A stretch of 64,000 bases of DNA from the NCBI GenBank assembly GCA_947624295.1, contig CANQJV010000006.1:28972-92971 (forward strand), in the 5' to 3' direction. Shown one piece after another: positions 16,434 through 24,408 of this stretch. Below the pieces are notes generated by a model. The model saw only the letters and a program-made list of their open reading frames with translations. It ran no database searches and was not told the origin of the DNA. Both the position numbers and the translations under genes were made by a program. Each line of letters starts with the position of its first letter. Position 1 is the stretch's first letter. Origin of the DNA: an uncultured Ruminococcus sp. GTDB lineage: Bacteria > Bacillota > Clostridia > Oscillospirales > Ruminococcaceae.

Positions 16434-16462
16434 ATTGTACACCATTTCAAGCGGAATGTCAA
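16434..16462 (-). promoter_or_regulatory. Sigma-A type promoter of the sortase/SpoIID-like operon
   Basis: Minus strand TTGACA (16457-16462), 17-bp spacer, TACAAT (16434-16439), about 40 bp upstream of the second sortase start. It indicates one vegetative-type promoter for the three genes down to 12682. Confidence 0.75.
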
Positions 16463-16565
16463 GAGATACAGCCGAATTTTCACACGATTACCGTTAAATT
16501 CACAGAAAATATTCATTTTTCAGTTATTTTGTACAAACTTTTCAGTTAAAATATGTAAAAAATAC

Positions 16566-17744
16566 CTATTTCCGGTAATCAAATGTTTTCATAACCGTAT
16601 TTTCAACAGCTTTCTGTATAAGCGGTTCAAAGTCAAATTTTGCCTGCGCTTTCTCAATATTTTCAAGTTTCGGCTTTACCTTCGGGTGTTGAGGAGTGAA
16701 CACGGTACAGCAATCCTCATAAGGTTCTATTGACGTTTCAAAAGTATCTATTTTACGTGCAATATCAATGATTTCGATTTTGTCCATACCGATACACGGA
16801 CGGAATACAGGCATACGGCACACCGCATCAGTACAAGCTATAGCTGCCATTGTCTGACTTGCAACCTGTCCTACGCTTTCGCCGGTAATCAGCGCAAGGT
16901 CATTGTCATTTTCAGCTATTCTCTGAGCAATTTCCATCATAAGACGGCGCATTATTATTGTAAAATACTCTTCTGGGCAATTATCTTTTATAGCCTCCTG
17001 AATTTCAGTGAACGGCACGCAAAAAAATGCTATTCCTCCGCAATATTCCGTAAGTTTACTGCAAAGTTCTTCTACTTTCAACTGCGCTCTGTCGGAAGTA
17101 TATGGTGGACTTACGTAATGTATCGCTGAAATACGTATGCCTCTTTTCGCCATCATATAGCCTGCAACAGGGCTGTCGATTCCTCCCGAAAGCAATAGCA
17201 ATGCTTTTCCGCTGCTGCCTACGGGTAATCCGCCTGCTCCCTTGATATTTTCCGCATGAACATATGCATTTGTGTCACGTACTTCAACAGTTACTGTTAT
17301 TTCGGGATTTTTCACATCAACAGTAAGATTGGGGTAATTCTCAAGAAGTATTCCGCCTAATTCCGCACATATTTCGGGCGATTTCATCGGGAAAGCCTTA
17401 TCCGAACGCTTAGCATTGACTTTGAAAGTCTTAGCATTGCGGAGTATATCATCAAGATATTCAATTGTTTTAACTTTTATGTCATTGAAATCCTTTTCGC
17501 ATACGCACGCACGGCAAAGTGAAGCTATACCGAAAATTTTCCCTACACGCTCAACGACTTCGCCTAAATCCGCATCTTCATCAAGCGGAGTTATATAAGT
17601 TGTGGATTGTGCGGACGTAAGCTGAAAATGCCCTAAACTTTTAAGCCTGCGTTTGATATTTTTAGTCAGCATATCCTCAAATGTACGCTTATTCAGCCCT
17701 TTCAGAACCATTTCACCATATTTTACAAGTACAATTTCTTTCAT
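16566..17744 (-). CDS. thiI: tRNA 4-thiouridine synthase ThiI
   Basis: ThiI adenylates U8 of tRNA and inserts sulfur delivered by a cysteine desulfurase; in some bacteria it also serves thiamine synthesis. The N-terminal part is the NFLD/THUMP region (VKYGEMVLKGLNKRTFEDML) and the PP-loop LLLSGGIDSPVAGYMM lies near residue 185. At 392 aa it lacks the C-terminal rhodanese domain found in Escherichia coli ThiI, as is usual in Firmicutes. It lies 12 bp after the cysteine desulfurase gene, its expected sulfur donor, in one operon. Confidence 0.95.
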   Translation of the reverse strand: MKEIVLVKYGEMVLKGLNKRTFEDMLTKNIKRRLKSLGHFQLTSAQSTTYITPLDEDADLGEVVERVGKIFGIASLCRACVCEKDFNDIKVKTIEYLDDILRNAKTFKVNAKRSDKAFPMKSPEICAELGGILLENYPNLTVDVKNPEITVTVEVRDTNAYVHAENIKGAGGLPVGSSGKALLLLSGGIDSPVAGYMMAKRGIRISAIHYVSPPYTSDRAQLKVEELCSKLTEYCGGIAFFCVPFTEIQEAIKDNCPEEYFTIIMRRLMMEIAQRIAENDNDLALITGESVGQVASQTMAAIACTDAVCRMPVFRPCIGMDKIEIIDIARKIDTFETSIEPYEDCCTVFTPQHPKVKPKLENIEKAQAKFDFEPLIQKAVENTVMKTFDYRK

Positions 17745-17756
17745 TTCAAATTCTCC

Positions 17757-18884
17757 TTATCCTCTTAATGTTGCCATACCTTCACGAAGTATTTTCACAA
17801 ACTCGTCAAGTTCAGATTCAGTTGTTTCCGCTGTAATACTTATCCTCAACGCACTATCGGCATTTTTATCAGATACGCCAAATTCACTCAATACACCGCT
17901 CTGCTGACCCTTTGAACACGCTGAACCACTGCTTACATAAATCCCCTTGCTTTCGAGGAAATGGAGCATTATCTCAGACCGCTTTCCCATCGAGATATTT
18001 ATGATATACGGTGACGCATCTTCAGCTGAATTTACCGATATACCGTCAATTGCAGATATATTTGCAAGCAATCGGCTTTTGAGTGCTGATACTGCCTGAT
18101 AACGCTCTTTTATTGTGGGATTGTATTTTTCGACGGCACTCCCGAACGCACATATAAGCGGTACGCTTTCAGTGCCTGAACGGATTCCTTTTTCCTGTTT
18201 TCCGCCTGTCATAACGGGAATCACACGAACGCCTTTTTTTATGTAAAGTACCCCTGTTCCCTTTACAGCGTGGATTTTATGCCCGCTCAGTGAAATCAAA
18301 TCAGCGTTGAGAGCATTTGCTTTGAACGGTATTTTCATATACGCCTGAACACAATCGGTATGAGTAATAATATCGGGATATTTCCGCTTTACCGCCTGAA
18401 AAGTTTCTTTTATCGGCAAAATATAGCCTGTTTCGTTGTTGACGTACATCATTGTAATCATAACAGTATTATCATCGCAGGCATTCAGGAAATCAGCTGA
18501 ATAAAATTTCCCGTCACTTTCGGGAGAGACACGGACTACTTCAAAGCCCGATTTTTCGAGTGCCGACAAAGTTTCCTCAACTGATGCGTGTTCAACAGAC
18601 GATGCGACTATTTTCCGCCGTTTTCTGCCGTAAGCTGAACATATCCCACGCAAAGCAAGATTATTGCTTTCAGTTGCTCCCGAAGTAAAAAAAATATTTG
18701 ACGAATCCGCACCTATTGAATCAGCAATTATTTTTCTTGCGTTATCAACAGCAATCTGCGCATCAAGTCCTACACGGTGCAGAGATGACGGATTGCCGAA
18801 GTTCTCAGTCATTGCCGCTACAGCCGACTGTACAGCCTCCGCACAAGGCTTTGTAGTTGAAGCATTATCAAGATATATGAACAT
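17757..18884 (-). CDS. Cysteine desulfurase (IscS/NifS family)
   Basis: PLP enzyme that takes sulfur from cysteine as an enzyme-bound persulfide. Visible landmarks are the N-terminal YLDNASTTKPC, ATESNNLALRG, the PLP lysine region SLSGHKIHAVKGTG, and the active cysteine loop SSGSACSKGQQSG near residue 325. Length (375 aa) is typical. The partner is probably ThiI encoded just downstream (NifZ-like role in B. subtilis terms), so tRNA thiolation is the likely main job; a wider Fe-S role cannot be excluded. A strong promoter lies at 18918-18946. Confidence 0.94.
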   Translation of the reverse strand: MFIYLDNASTTKPCAEAVQSAVAAMTENFGNPSSLHRVGLDAQIAVDNARKIIADSIGADSSNIFFTSGATESNNLALRGICSAYGRKRRKIVASSVEHASVEETLSALEKSGFEVVRVSPESDGKFYSADFLNACDDNTVMITMMYVNNETGYILPIKETFQAVKRKYPDIITHTDCVQAYMKIPFKANALNADLISLSGHKIHAVKGTGVLYIKKGVRVIPVMTGGKQEKGIRSGTESVPLICAFGSAVEKYNPTIKERYQAVSALKSRLLANISAIDGISVNSAEDASPYIINISMGKRSEIMLHFLESKGIYVSSGSACSKGQQSGVLSEFGVSDKNADSALRISITAETTESELDEFVKILREGMATLRG

Positions 18885-18917
18885 ATAATCACGCTTTCTT
18901 GTTAGAGTAATGTACTT

Positions 18918-18946
18918 ATTATATCACGTTTTTACTTGTATTGCAA
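18918..18946 (-). promoter_or_regulatory. Sigma-A type promoter of the cysteine desulfurase/thiI operon
   Basis: Minus strand TTGCAA (18941-18946), 17-bp spacer, TATAAT (18918-18923), about 30 bp upstream of the start codon. Confidence 0.75.
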
Positions 18947-19007
18947 GTATTTTGCAAAAATATTATACTTGTCTGAAAAATTTTTCAAAAAAATTTTCAG
19001 AAAATAC

Positions 19008-19036
19008 TTGACAAATCCGTTTTGTTATGTTATAAT
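19008..19036 (+). promoter_or_regulatory. Sigma-A type promoter of the rpmG-secE-nusG-rplK-rplA operon
   Basis: Consensus TTGACA (19008-19013), 17-bp spacer, TATAAT (19031-19036). The leader to rpmG is about 100 nt and contains a four-codon reading frame with a good ribosome site (ATG at 19068). Confidence 0.85.
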
Positions 19037-19143
19037 AATTATACCTCGTTATCCGGAGGTTATTTTTATGCTGAGGATATGAGGGAGGCAAACAACCTAT
19101 CTCTAACAAAACAGAGAAAGTATTTTTTTCAGGAGGTGCCGAT

Positions 19144-19293
19144 ATGAGAGTTAAAATTACATTAGCCTGCACGGAGTGCAAACAACGTAATTATGTTTCC
19201 AAGAAAAACAAGAAGAATGACCCGGACAGAATCGAAATGATGAAACACTGCAAATTCTGCCGTAAGCATACTCTTCACAAGGAAACAAAGTAA
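19144..19293 (+). CDS. rpmG: 50S ribosomal protein L33 (zinc-ribbon form)
   Basis: A 49-residue basic protein of the large ribosomal subunit, read directly from the sequence: it starts [18 protein letters not shown] and ends KHTLHKETK. Four cysteines form two CxxC pairs (C9/C12 and C36/C39), so this is the zinc-binding type of L33. ATG at 19144 follows CAGGAGGTGCC. The position directly before secE and nusG is the standard one in Firmicutes. Confidence 0.97.
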   Translation: MRVKITLACTECKQRNYVSKKNKKNDPDRIEMMKHCKFCRKHTLHKETK

Positions 19294-19310
19294 TCGGAAG
19301 GAGTATTTGA

Positions 19311-19673
19311 ATGGCTAAAAAAGACAAGAAAAATACTGCTGACGAAATGTCCGAAACTCCCGATGTTTCCAAAAATGAAAAAGAAAAAAAATCCAAAAAA
19401 GCTGAGGAATCAGTGACTGAGGATAAAAAGGAAAAAAAGGAAAAACAGGATAAAAAGGACAAGAAAAAATCCGAGAAAAAAGAACCTAACAAAATTGTAA
19501 AATGGTTCAAGGATTTGAAAATTGAGTTCAAAAAAGTAGTCTGGCCAAGTAGAAAAACAGTCTTTGATAATACAAGCGTAGTTCTCGCTGTCGTTGTCGC
19601 TTCAGCTGTTCTCGTCGGTCTGCTTGATACAGGGTTCCTTGCCCTTATGAGGCTCATCTATCAGCAAGGTTAA
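19311..19673 (+). CDS. secE: Preprotein translocase subunit SecE
   Basis: Small essential membrane subunit of the SecYEG channel. The C-terminal 60 residues are the SecE core: KIVKWFKDLKIEFKKVVWPS followed by one transmembrane helix (TSVVLAVVVASAVLVGLLDTG). The first 60 residues are an unusually long, Lys/Glu-rich hydrophilic extension. Such charged extensions occur in other clostridial SecE proteins but have no known role. It sits between rpmG and nusG, and ATG 19311 follows GGAAGGAG. Confidence 0.94.
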   Translation: MAKKDKKNTADEMSETPDVSKNEKEKKSKKAEESVTEDKKEKKEKQDKKDKKKSEKKEPNKIVKWFKDLKIEFKKVVWPSRKTVFDNTSVVLAVVVASAVLVGLLDTGFLALMRLIYQQG

Positions 19674-19703
19674 ACAATTACGGAAATCTGAGGAGGATTA
19701 GTT

Positions 19704-20237
19704 ATGTCAGAAGCAGCAAAATGGTATGTTGTACACACATATTCCGGCTACGAAAACAAAGTTGCACAGAATATCGAAAAAGTTGTTGAAAACCGTAAGC
19801 TCCACGACCTTATCCAAGAAGTCAGAGTTCCAACCGAAAAAGTTATTGAAACTGTCAACGGTAAGGAAAAAGAATACGAACGCAAAACCTTCCCCGGCTA
19901 CGTTCTTATAAAAATGGTAGTTACCGACGATACATGGTATATCGTGAGAAATACAAGAGGCTGTACAGGCTTCGTCGGTCCTGCCTCCGTCCCTACACCG
20001 CTTTCAGAAGAAGAAGTCCGCAAAACGTTCGGCATAGATACTTCATCGCCGATTGTTGAGGTCAACTTCAAAGAGGGCGACAGAGTTCAGATTTCGGGTA
20101 CCGCTATGGACGGCTTTATAGGCATTGTCCAGAGCATCAATTTAGACGACCGCACTGTCAATCTGCTTGTATCAATGCTCGGTCGTGAAACACCTACTAC
20201 TGTATCTCTCAATCAGGTTATAGCAGTAGATGAGTAA
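19704..20237 (+). CDS. nusG: Transcription elongation/antitermination factor NusG
   Basis: NusG binds RNA polymerase, controls pausing and couples transcription to translation. The NGN domain starts AAKWYVVHTYSGYENKVAQN and ends in GCTGFVGP. The C-terminal KOW domain has FKEGDRVQISGTAMDGFIG. The 177-aa length is typical. The gene follows secE with an AGGAGGA site and precedes a leader element and rplK. Confidence 0.97.
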   Translation: MSEAAKWYVVHTYSGYENKVAQNIEKVVENRKLHDLIQEVRVPTEKVIETVNGKEKEYERKTFPGYVLIKMVVTDDTWYIVRNTRGCTGFVGPASVPTPLSEEEVRKTFGIDTSSPIVEVNFKEGDRVQISGTAMDGFIGIVQSINLDDRTVNLLVSMLGRETPTTVSLNQVIAVDE

Positions 20238-20271
20238 AATATCAAACAAAATCGAAACTTAAAAAGTTTCA

Positions 20272-20311
20272 GTGGGAGAGGCAAAATAATTATTGCCCCG
20301 CCATTTACCAC
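20272..20311 (+). promoter_or_regulatory. Leader element before rplK (GTGGGAG...ACCAC type)
   Basis: GTGGGAG (20272-20278) and ACCAC (20307-20311) can close a structure around an inner GGCAA/TTGCC hairpin, 20 nt before the rplK start. A separate GAAACTT/AAGTTTC hairpin (20254-20270) precedes it. A very similar element occurs before rplA. The shape and place suggest an autoregulatory binding site, possibly for L1, but this is inference from position and similarity. Confidence 0.5.
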
Positions 20312-20331
20312 ATTTATGGAGGTGCGAATAC

Positions 20332-20757
20332 ATGGCACAAAAAGTAGTTGGCTACATTAAGCTTCAAATCGCAGCAGGAAAGGCTACTCCTGCACCGCCT
20401 GTAGGACCGGCTCTCGGTCAGCACGGCGTTAATATCATGGCATTCACTAAGGAATTCAACGAGAGAACCAAAAATGACATCGGTATGATTATCCCCGTTG
20501 TTATCACTGTTTACGCAGACCGTTCATTCTCTTTCATCACTAAAACTCCTCCCGCAGCAGTCCTCATCAAAAAAGCCTGCAATATCAACAGCGGTTCGGG
20601 AGTTCCGAATAAGACCAAAGTCGCTAACATCACCAAAGAACAGATTCAGAAAATCGCTGAACAGAAAATGCCTGACCTCAATGCAGGCTCTCTTGAGGCA
20701 GCTATGAGCATGATTGCCGGCACTGCACGTTCAATGGGTGTTGTAGTCGTTGACTAA
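20332..20757 (+). CDS. rplK: 50S ribosomal protein L11
   Basis: L11 forms the GTPase-associated stalk base with 23S rRNA. It begins [18 protein letters not shown] and contains [17 protein letters not shown] and, later, [10 protein letters not shown]. The true start is ATG 20332 after GGAGGTG, giving 141 aa, the normal size; a longer frame upstream runs through the leader element and is not supported. Confidence 0.97.
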   Translation: MAQKVVGYIKLQIAAGKATPAPPVGPALGQHGVNIMAFTKEFNERTKNDIGMIIPVVITVYADRSFSFITKTPPAAVLIKKACNINSGSGVPNKTKVANITKEQIQKIAEQKMPDLNAGSLEAAMSMIAGTARSMGVVVVD

Positions 20758-20811
20758 TCAGATTTAACAAAAAATGCACACGGGTTCACCCGTTAAGCGT
20801 TCTATCTATTG

Positions 20812-20864
20812 GTGGGAGGAAAATTCCGCTAACTGTATCGCTATAGGCGATGCGGTATTACCAC
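20812..20864 (+). promoter_or_regulatory. Leader element before rplA (GTGGGAG...ACCAC type)
   Basis: GTGGGAG (20812-20818) and ACCAC (20860-20864) bracket a CCGC/GCGG and ATCGC/GCGAT hairpin, 19 nt upstream of the rplA start. It shares both conserved ends with the element before rplK. An additional ACGGG-TTCA-CCCGT hairpin lies at 20780-20793. The likely role is translational autoregulation of the L11-L1 operon, unproven here. Confidence 0.5.
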
Positions 20865-20883
20865 TTAAACAGGAGGAAATATA

Positions 20884-21579
20884 ATGAAACACGGCAAAAA
20901 ATACGTTGACAGTGCTAAAACTGTTGATTATACAAAGCTCTATGAGTCTGTTGAGGCTCTTGAATTAGTCTGCCAGAATGCAAAGGCAAAATTTGATGAA
21001 ACTGTTGAGGCTCATATCCGCCTCGGCGTTGACTCCCGTCACGCTGACCAGCAGGTAAGAGGTGCAGTTATTCTCCCTAACGGTACAGGTAAATCAGTTA
21101 AAGTTCTCGTTTTCTGCAAAGAAGACAAGTATGAGGCTGCACAAGCTGCAGGTGCTGATTACGTAGGCGGTATGGATATGGTTGAGAAAATCCAGAAAGA
21201 AAACTGGATGGACTTCGATGTTGTTATCGCTTCACCCGATATGATGGGTCTCGTAGGTCGTCTCGGTAAAATCCTCGGACCTCGTGGACTTATGCCGAAC
21301 CCGAAGGCAGGTACTGTAACTCCCGACGTTGCTAAGGCTGTAACTGAGGCTAAAGCAGGTAAAATCGAGTACCGTCTTGACAAAACAAACATCATTCACT
21401 GCCCTATCGGTAAAGCATCTTTCGGTGCTGCTAAACTTGAGGAAAACTTTGCTGTTCTTATGGAAGCTATCGTTAAAGCTAAACCTGCTGCTGCAAAGGG
21501 TGCTTACCTCAAGAGCTGTACTGTTGCATCAACAATGGGTCCCGGAGTACCTGTTGCTACAACAAAATACGGTGTATGA
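20884..21579 (+). CDS. rplA: 50S ribosomal protein L1
   Basis: L1 binds the mobile stalk of 23S rRNA and in many bacteria represses its own operon. Landmarks are [13 protein letters not shown] at the start, [20 protein letters not shown], and [20 protein letters not shown]. Length (231 aa) is normal. In most Firmicutes rplJ, rplL and rpoB follow; here a terminator follows instead and the next genes are feoA and feoB. Confidence 0.97.
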   Translation: MKHGKKYVDSAKTVDYTKLYESVEALELVCQNAKAKFDETVEAHIRLGVDSRHADQQVRGAVILPNGTGKSVKVLVFCKEDKYEAAQAAGADYVGGMDMVEKIQKENWMDFDVVIASPDMMGLVGRLGKILGPRGLMPNPKAGTVTPDVAKAVTEAKAGKIEYRLDKTNIIHCPIGKASFGAAKLEENFAVLMEAIVKAKPAAAKGAYLKSCTVASTMGPGVPVATTKYGV

Positions 21580-21593
21580 TTTAACTAAAATAC

Positions 21594-21630
21594 AAAAGTT
21601 GTGCGGAGTTAATTCTGCACAACTTTTTTG
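21594..21630 (+). terminator. Rho-independent terminator after rplA
   Basis: AAAGTTGTGC (21595-21604) pairs with GCACAACTTT (21617-21626), followed by a T-run. It ends the ribosomal protein operon at rplA. Confidence 0.9.
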
Positions 21631-21712
21631 TTATAAAATTCGTATGACTGCATAATAATTTCAGCAAAATATGACGTAAATTTGTAATAAGTTACAATTA
21701 ACTGAAAATCAC

Positions 21713-21741
21713 TTGACAAATCATATAATTCTTAGTATAAT
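21713..21741 (+). promoter_or_regulatory. Sigma-A type promoter of the feoA-feoB operon
   Basis: TTGACA (21713-21718), 17-bp spacer, TATAAT (21736-21741). The start of transcription lies about 40 nt before feoA. I do not see a clear Fur-type palindrome over it. Confidence 0.85.
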
Positions 21742-21790
21742 AATAATCAGGTTAGCAAGTAATAACTAAACTGATAAGGAGGATTTGCGT

Positions 21791-22006
21791 ATGACTTTGA
21801 AAGACGCTGTAGAAGGCAAAGAATACACTGTCCGTGAAATAAACAGTGACGATGAAGAACTCAATTCTTTTCTGTTTTCACTCGGCTGTTACAGCGGCGA
21901 AAGTATTACAGTTGTCTCGCATATGAAAAACGGTTGTGTTGTTTCTATCAAAGACGGCAGATATAATATTGATAAACAATTAGCTGATGCAATCGTTGTG
22001 TACTAA
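21791..22006 (+). CDS. feoA: Ferrous iron transport protein FeoA
   Basis: Small cytoplasmic SH3-like protein that works with FeoB in Fe(II) uptake. The 71 residues show the FeoA pattern: TLKDAVEGKEYTVREINSDD, a central LFSLGCYSGESITVVSHMKN, and an end with RYNIDKQLADAIVV. ATG 21791 lies 8 nt after AAGGAGG; a TTG two codons upstream is less likely. It precedes feoB by 127 nt, a short AT-rich gap without a recognised terminator. Confidence 0.9.
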   Translation: MTLKDAVEGKEYTVREINSDDEELNSFLFSLGCYSGESITVVSHMKNGCVVSIKDGRYNIDKQLADAIVVY

Positions 22007-22133
22007 ATTCCGCTGTAATTGAGTATATATTAGCAATCGCAAAGTCGGTTGTTAATTTTTTGATGATATGTTAGCATATAATAACTTAATGTTATTCATT
22101 ATAAATTTATATTATATATAGGAGGAGATTTTT

Positions 22134-24131
22134 ATGAGAATAGCCTTGACAGGTAATCCGAACTCAGGTAAGACTACTATGTTCAATGCTTTAACAGGCA
22201 GAAACGAAAAAGTCGGTAACTGGGCAGGTGTTACTGTTGACAAAAAAGAACACACTATCAAGAAATCCTACACAAACGGCAGCGAAATTATAGCTGTTGA
22301 CTTGCCCGGTGCTTACTCAATGTCACCGTTCACAAGTGAGGAAAGCATTACAAGTTCATATGTCAAAAAGGAAAAGCCCGATGTTATTATAAATATCGTC
22401 GATGCTACGAATTTAAGCAGAAGTCTTTTCTTCACAACTCAACTGCTTGAATTGGGGATTCCGATTGTTGTCGCACTTAACAAAAGCGATATAAACAAGA
22501 AAAAAGAAACTAAAATTGATTCGGACAAACTCGCTGTACTTCTCGGCTGTCCCGTAGTCAATACAAGTTCAATTGCTTCTGAGGGTCTTGCTGAAGTCGT
22601 AAAATCAGCTGTCGAACAGGCTGGTAAAACGCAGACCGCACCTTATAAGCAGGGCGATATTGACCTCACTGACAAATCAGCTGTTGAAATGGCTGACCGC
22701 AAGCGTTTTGATTTTGTCAATAAAATTGTCAAAGGCGTTGAAACTCGTAAAGTGCTTACAAAAGACAGAAATACAGGCGATAAAATTGATGCTGTAATCA
22801 CTAATAAAATCGTGGGTATTCCGATTTTTGCGGTTGTTATGTTCCTTGTATTCCAGATTTCGCAAGTATGGGTTGGTCCGTTTATAGCTGATACACTCGT
22901 AGGCTGGCTTGAAACGTTTCAGGAATGGGTAAGAGGTCTGCTTGCGAACGCCTCCCCGCTTCTTTCAGCACTTCTTGTTGACGGTGTAATAGGCGGTGTT
23001 ATAGCTGTACTCGGATTTTTACCGCTTGTAATGATTATGTACTTTCTTATTGCTATTCTTGAGGACTGCGGTTATATGTCGAGAGTTGCCGTTGTACTTG
23101 ACCCTATTTTCAAAAGAGTCGGACTTTCGGGTAAATCGGTCATCCCGTTTGTTATCGGAATAGGTTGTGCTGTTCCCGGTATTATGGCGAGCCGTACTAT
23201 CAGAAACGAACGTGAAAGACGTGCTACCGCAATGCTTACGCCGTTTATGCCGTGCGGTGCTAAAATCCCTGTAATTGCACTTTTTGCAGGAGCATTTTTT
23301 GATGACGCAGGCTGGGTGAGTTTCCTGATGTATTTTTCAGGTATAGCACTTATTTTCCTCGGCGCACTTCTTGTGAATAAAATAACAGGATTCAAAGCAA
23401 GAAAATCTTTCTTTATAATTGAACTCCCCGAATATAAAGCTCCGTCACTTATCGGCGCATTCAAATCAATGTGCAGCCGTGGCTGGGCGTACATAGTAAA
23501 AGCATCTACAATTATTCTCCTTTGCAATACAGCTGTTCAGATTATGCAGACATTTGACTGGACTTTCCACGTTGCAGAGGAGGCTGACAAGTCAATTCTC
23601 GCCTCAATAGCAAGCCCGTTTGCGTATCTTCTTGTGCCGATTGTAGGCGTACTCAGCTGGCAATTAGCTGCTGCTGCTGTAACAGGCTTTATCGCAAAAG
23701 AAAACGTTGTCGGAACACTTGCTGTATGTTTTGTAGGGCTTGAAAACCTCATCGATACAGAGGACCTTGTTCTTATGGAGGGCGCAGGCGGAAGTGTTGC
23801 ATCAGTTATGGCGATAACTAAAGTTGCTGCACTTGCATATCTTATGTTTAATCTTTTTACACCGCCATGTTTTGCTGCTATCGGTGCTATGAACTCCGAA
23901 ATGAAAAGTGCAAAATGGATATGGGGCGGTATAGGTTTACAACTTTTCACCGGCTATACTATTGCATATCTCGTGTACACAATCGGTACTATAATCACTG
24001 CGCCGTCGTCACTCAACGTAGGTGCGGCTGTAGCAGGACTTATTGCTATACTCGTTATGATTTCAGTAATAATTGTTCTTGTCAACCGTTCAAATAAGAA
24101 TATCAAGGCTGAATATGCCCTTGCGAAATAA
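22134..24131 (+). CDS. feoB: Ferrous iron transporter FeoB
   Basis: FeoB is the inner-membrane Fe(II) permease with an N-terminal G domain. The G1 loop GNPNSGKTT, switch segment NWAGVTVDKKE, G3 DLPGAYSMSP and G4 NKSD are visible in the first 130 residues. The permease half contains about ten helices, with SGKSVIPFVIGIGCAVPGIM and LTPFMPCGAKIPV, the conserved Cys-bearing transport segments. Length (665 aa) fits short clostridial FeoB. ATG follows AGGAGGAG. Confidence 0.97.
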   Translation: MRIALTGNPNSGKTTMFNALTGRNEKVGNWAGVTVDKKEHTIKKSYTNGSEIIAVDLPGAYSMSPFTSEESITSSYVKKEKPDVIINIVDATNLSRSLFFTTQLLELGIPIVVALNKSDINKKKETKIDSDKLAVLLGCPVVNTSSIASEGLAEVVKSAVEQAGKTQTAPYKQGDIDLTDKSAVEMADRKRFDFVNKIVKGVETRKVLTKDRNTGDKIDAVITNKIVGIPIFAVVMFLVFQISQVWVGPFIADTLVGWLETFQEWVRGLLANASPLLSALLVDGVIGGVIAVLGFLPLVMIMYFLIAILEDCGYMSRVAVVLDPIFKRVGLSGKSVIPFVIGIGCAVPGIMASRTIRNERERRATAMLTPFMPCGAKIPVIALFAGAFFDDAGWVSFLMYFSGIALIFLGALLVNKITGFKARKSFFIIELPEYKAPSLIGAFKSMCSRGWAYIVKASTIILLCNTAVQIMQTFDWTFHVAEEADKSILASIASPFAYLLVPIVGVLSWQLAAAAVTGFIAKENVVGTLAVCFVGLENLIDTEDLVLMEGAGGSVASVMAITKVAALAYLMFNLFTPPCFAAIGAMNSEMKSAKWIWGGIGLQLFTGYTIAYLVYTIGTIITAPSSLNVGAAVAGLIAILVMISVIIVLVNRSNKNIKAEYALAK

Positions 24132-24134
24132 GCT

Positions 24135-24296
24135 ATGATTGAGAATATTATAATAATTGCGATTGTTGCAGTTATAGTTACGGCGGTTATAATATACCTT
24201 GTCCGTGCTAAAAAAAATGGTCAGCATTGCATAGGCTGTCCCGACTGCAAAAAATGTAATGGTAAATGTCATTGTGATACAAGTGAAAAGAAATAA
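24135..24296 (+). CDS. FeoB-associated Cys-rich membrane peptide
   Basis: A 53-residue protein starting 3 nt after the feoB stop, found by direct reading. One transmembrane helix (IIIIAIVAVIVTAVIIYLV) is followed by a short tail with a CxxCxxCKKCxxKCxC-like cluster (CIGCPDCKKCNGKCHC), seven cysteines counted after the helix minus none obvious as disulfide partners. This matches the small FeoB-associated Cys-rich proteins often annotated after feoB in clostridia. A role in iron binding or FeoB assembly is probable but not shown. Confidence 0.85.
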   Translation: MIENIIIIAIVAVIVTAVIIYLVRAKKNGQHCIGCPDCKKCNGKCHCDTSEKK

Positions 24297-24302
24297 CAAA
24301 TT

Positions 24303-24335
24303 ACAGGCAGAGAACTTGGTTTTCTGTCTGTTTAT
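24303..24335 (+). terminator. Terminator after the feo operon
   Basis: ACAGGCAGAGAAC pairs with GTTTTCTGTCTGT (two G-U pairs, 3-nt loop), followed by T-rich sequence. It separates the feo genes from the glutamine synthetase operon. Confidence 0.75.
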
Positions 24336-24347
24336 TTTATAAAACTG

Positions 24348-24376
24348 TTGCAAATTCACTGAAAATGTGTTATAAT
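24348..24376 (+). promoter_or_regulatory. Sigma-A type promoter of the GS-like/ANTAR/GH3 operon
   Basis: TTGCAA (24348-24353), 17-bp spacer, TATAAT (24371-24376), leaving a leader of only about 26 nt. There is no room for an ANTAR two-hairpin antiterminator in this leader. Confidence 0.8.
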
Positions 24377-24408
24377 AAGACAGATTATTTAACTCACGGA
24401 GGTTTATA

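Noticed and set aside
19068..19082. Four-codon frame (ATG CTG AGG ATA TGA) with a good ribosome site before rpmG
   Set aside because: Too short to distinguish from chance; no attenuator structure depends on it that I can see.
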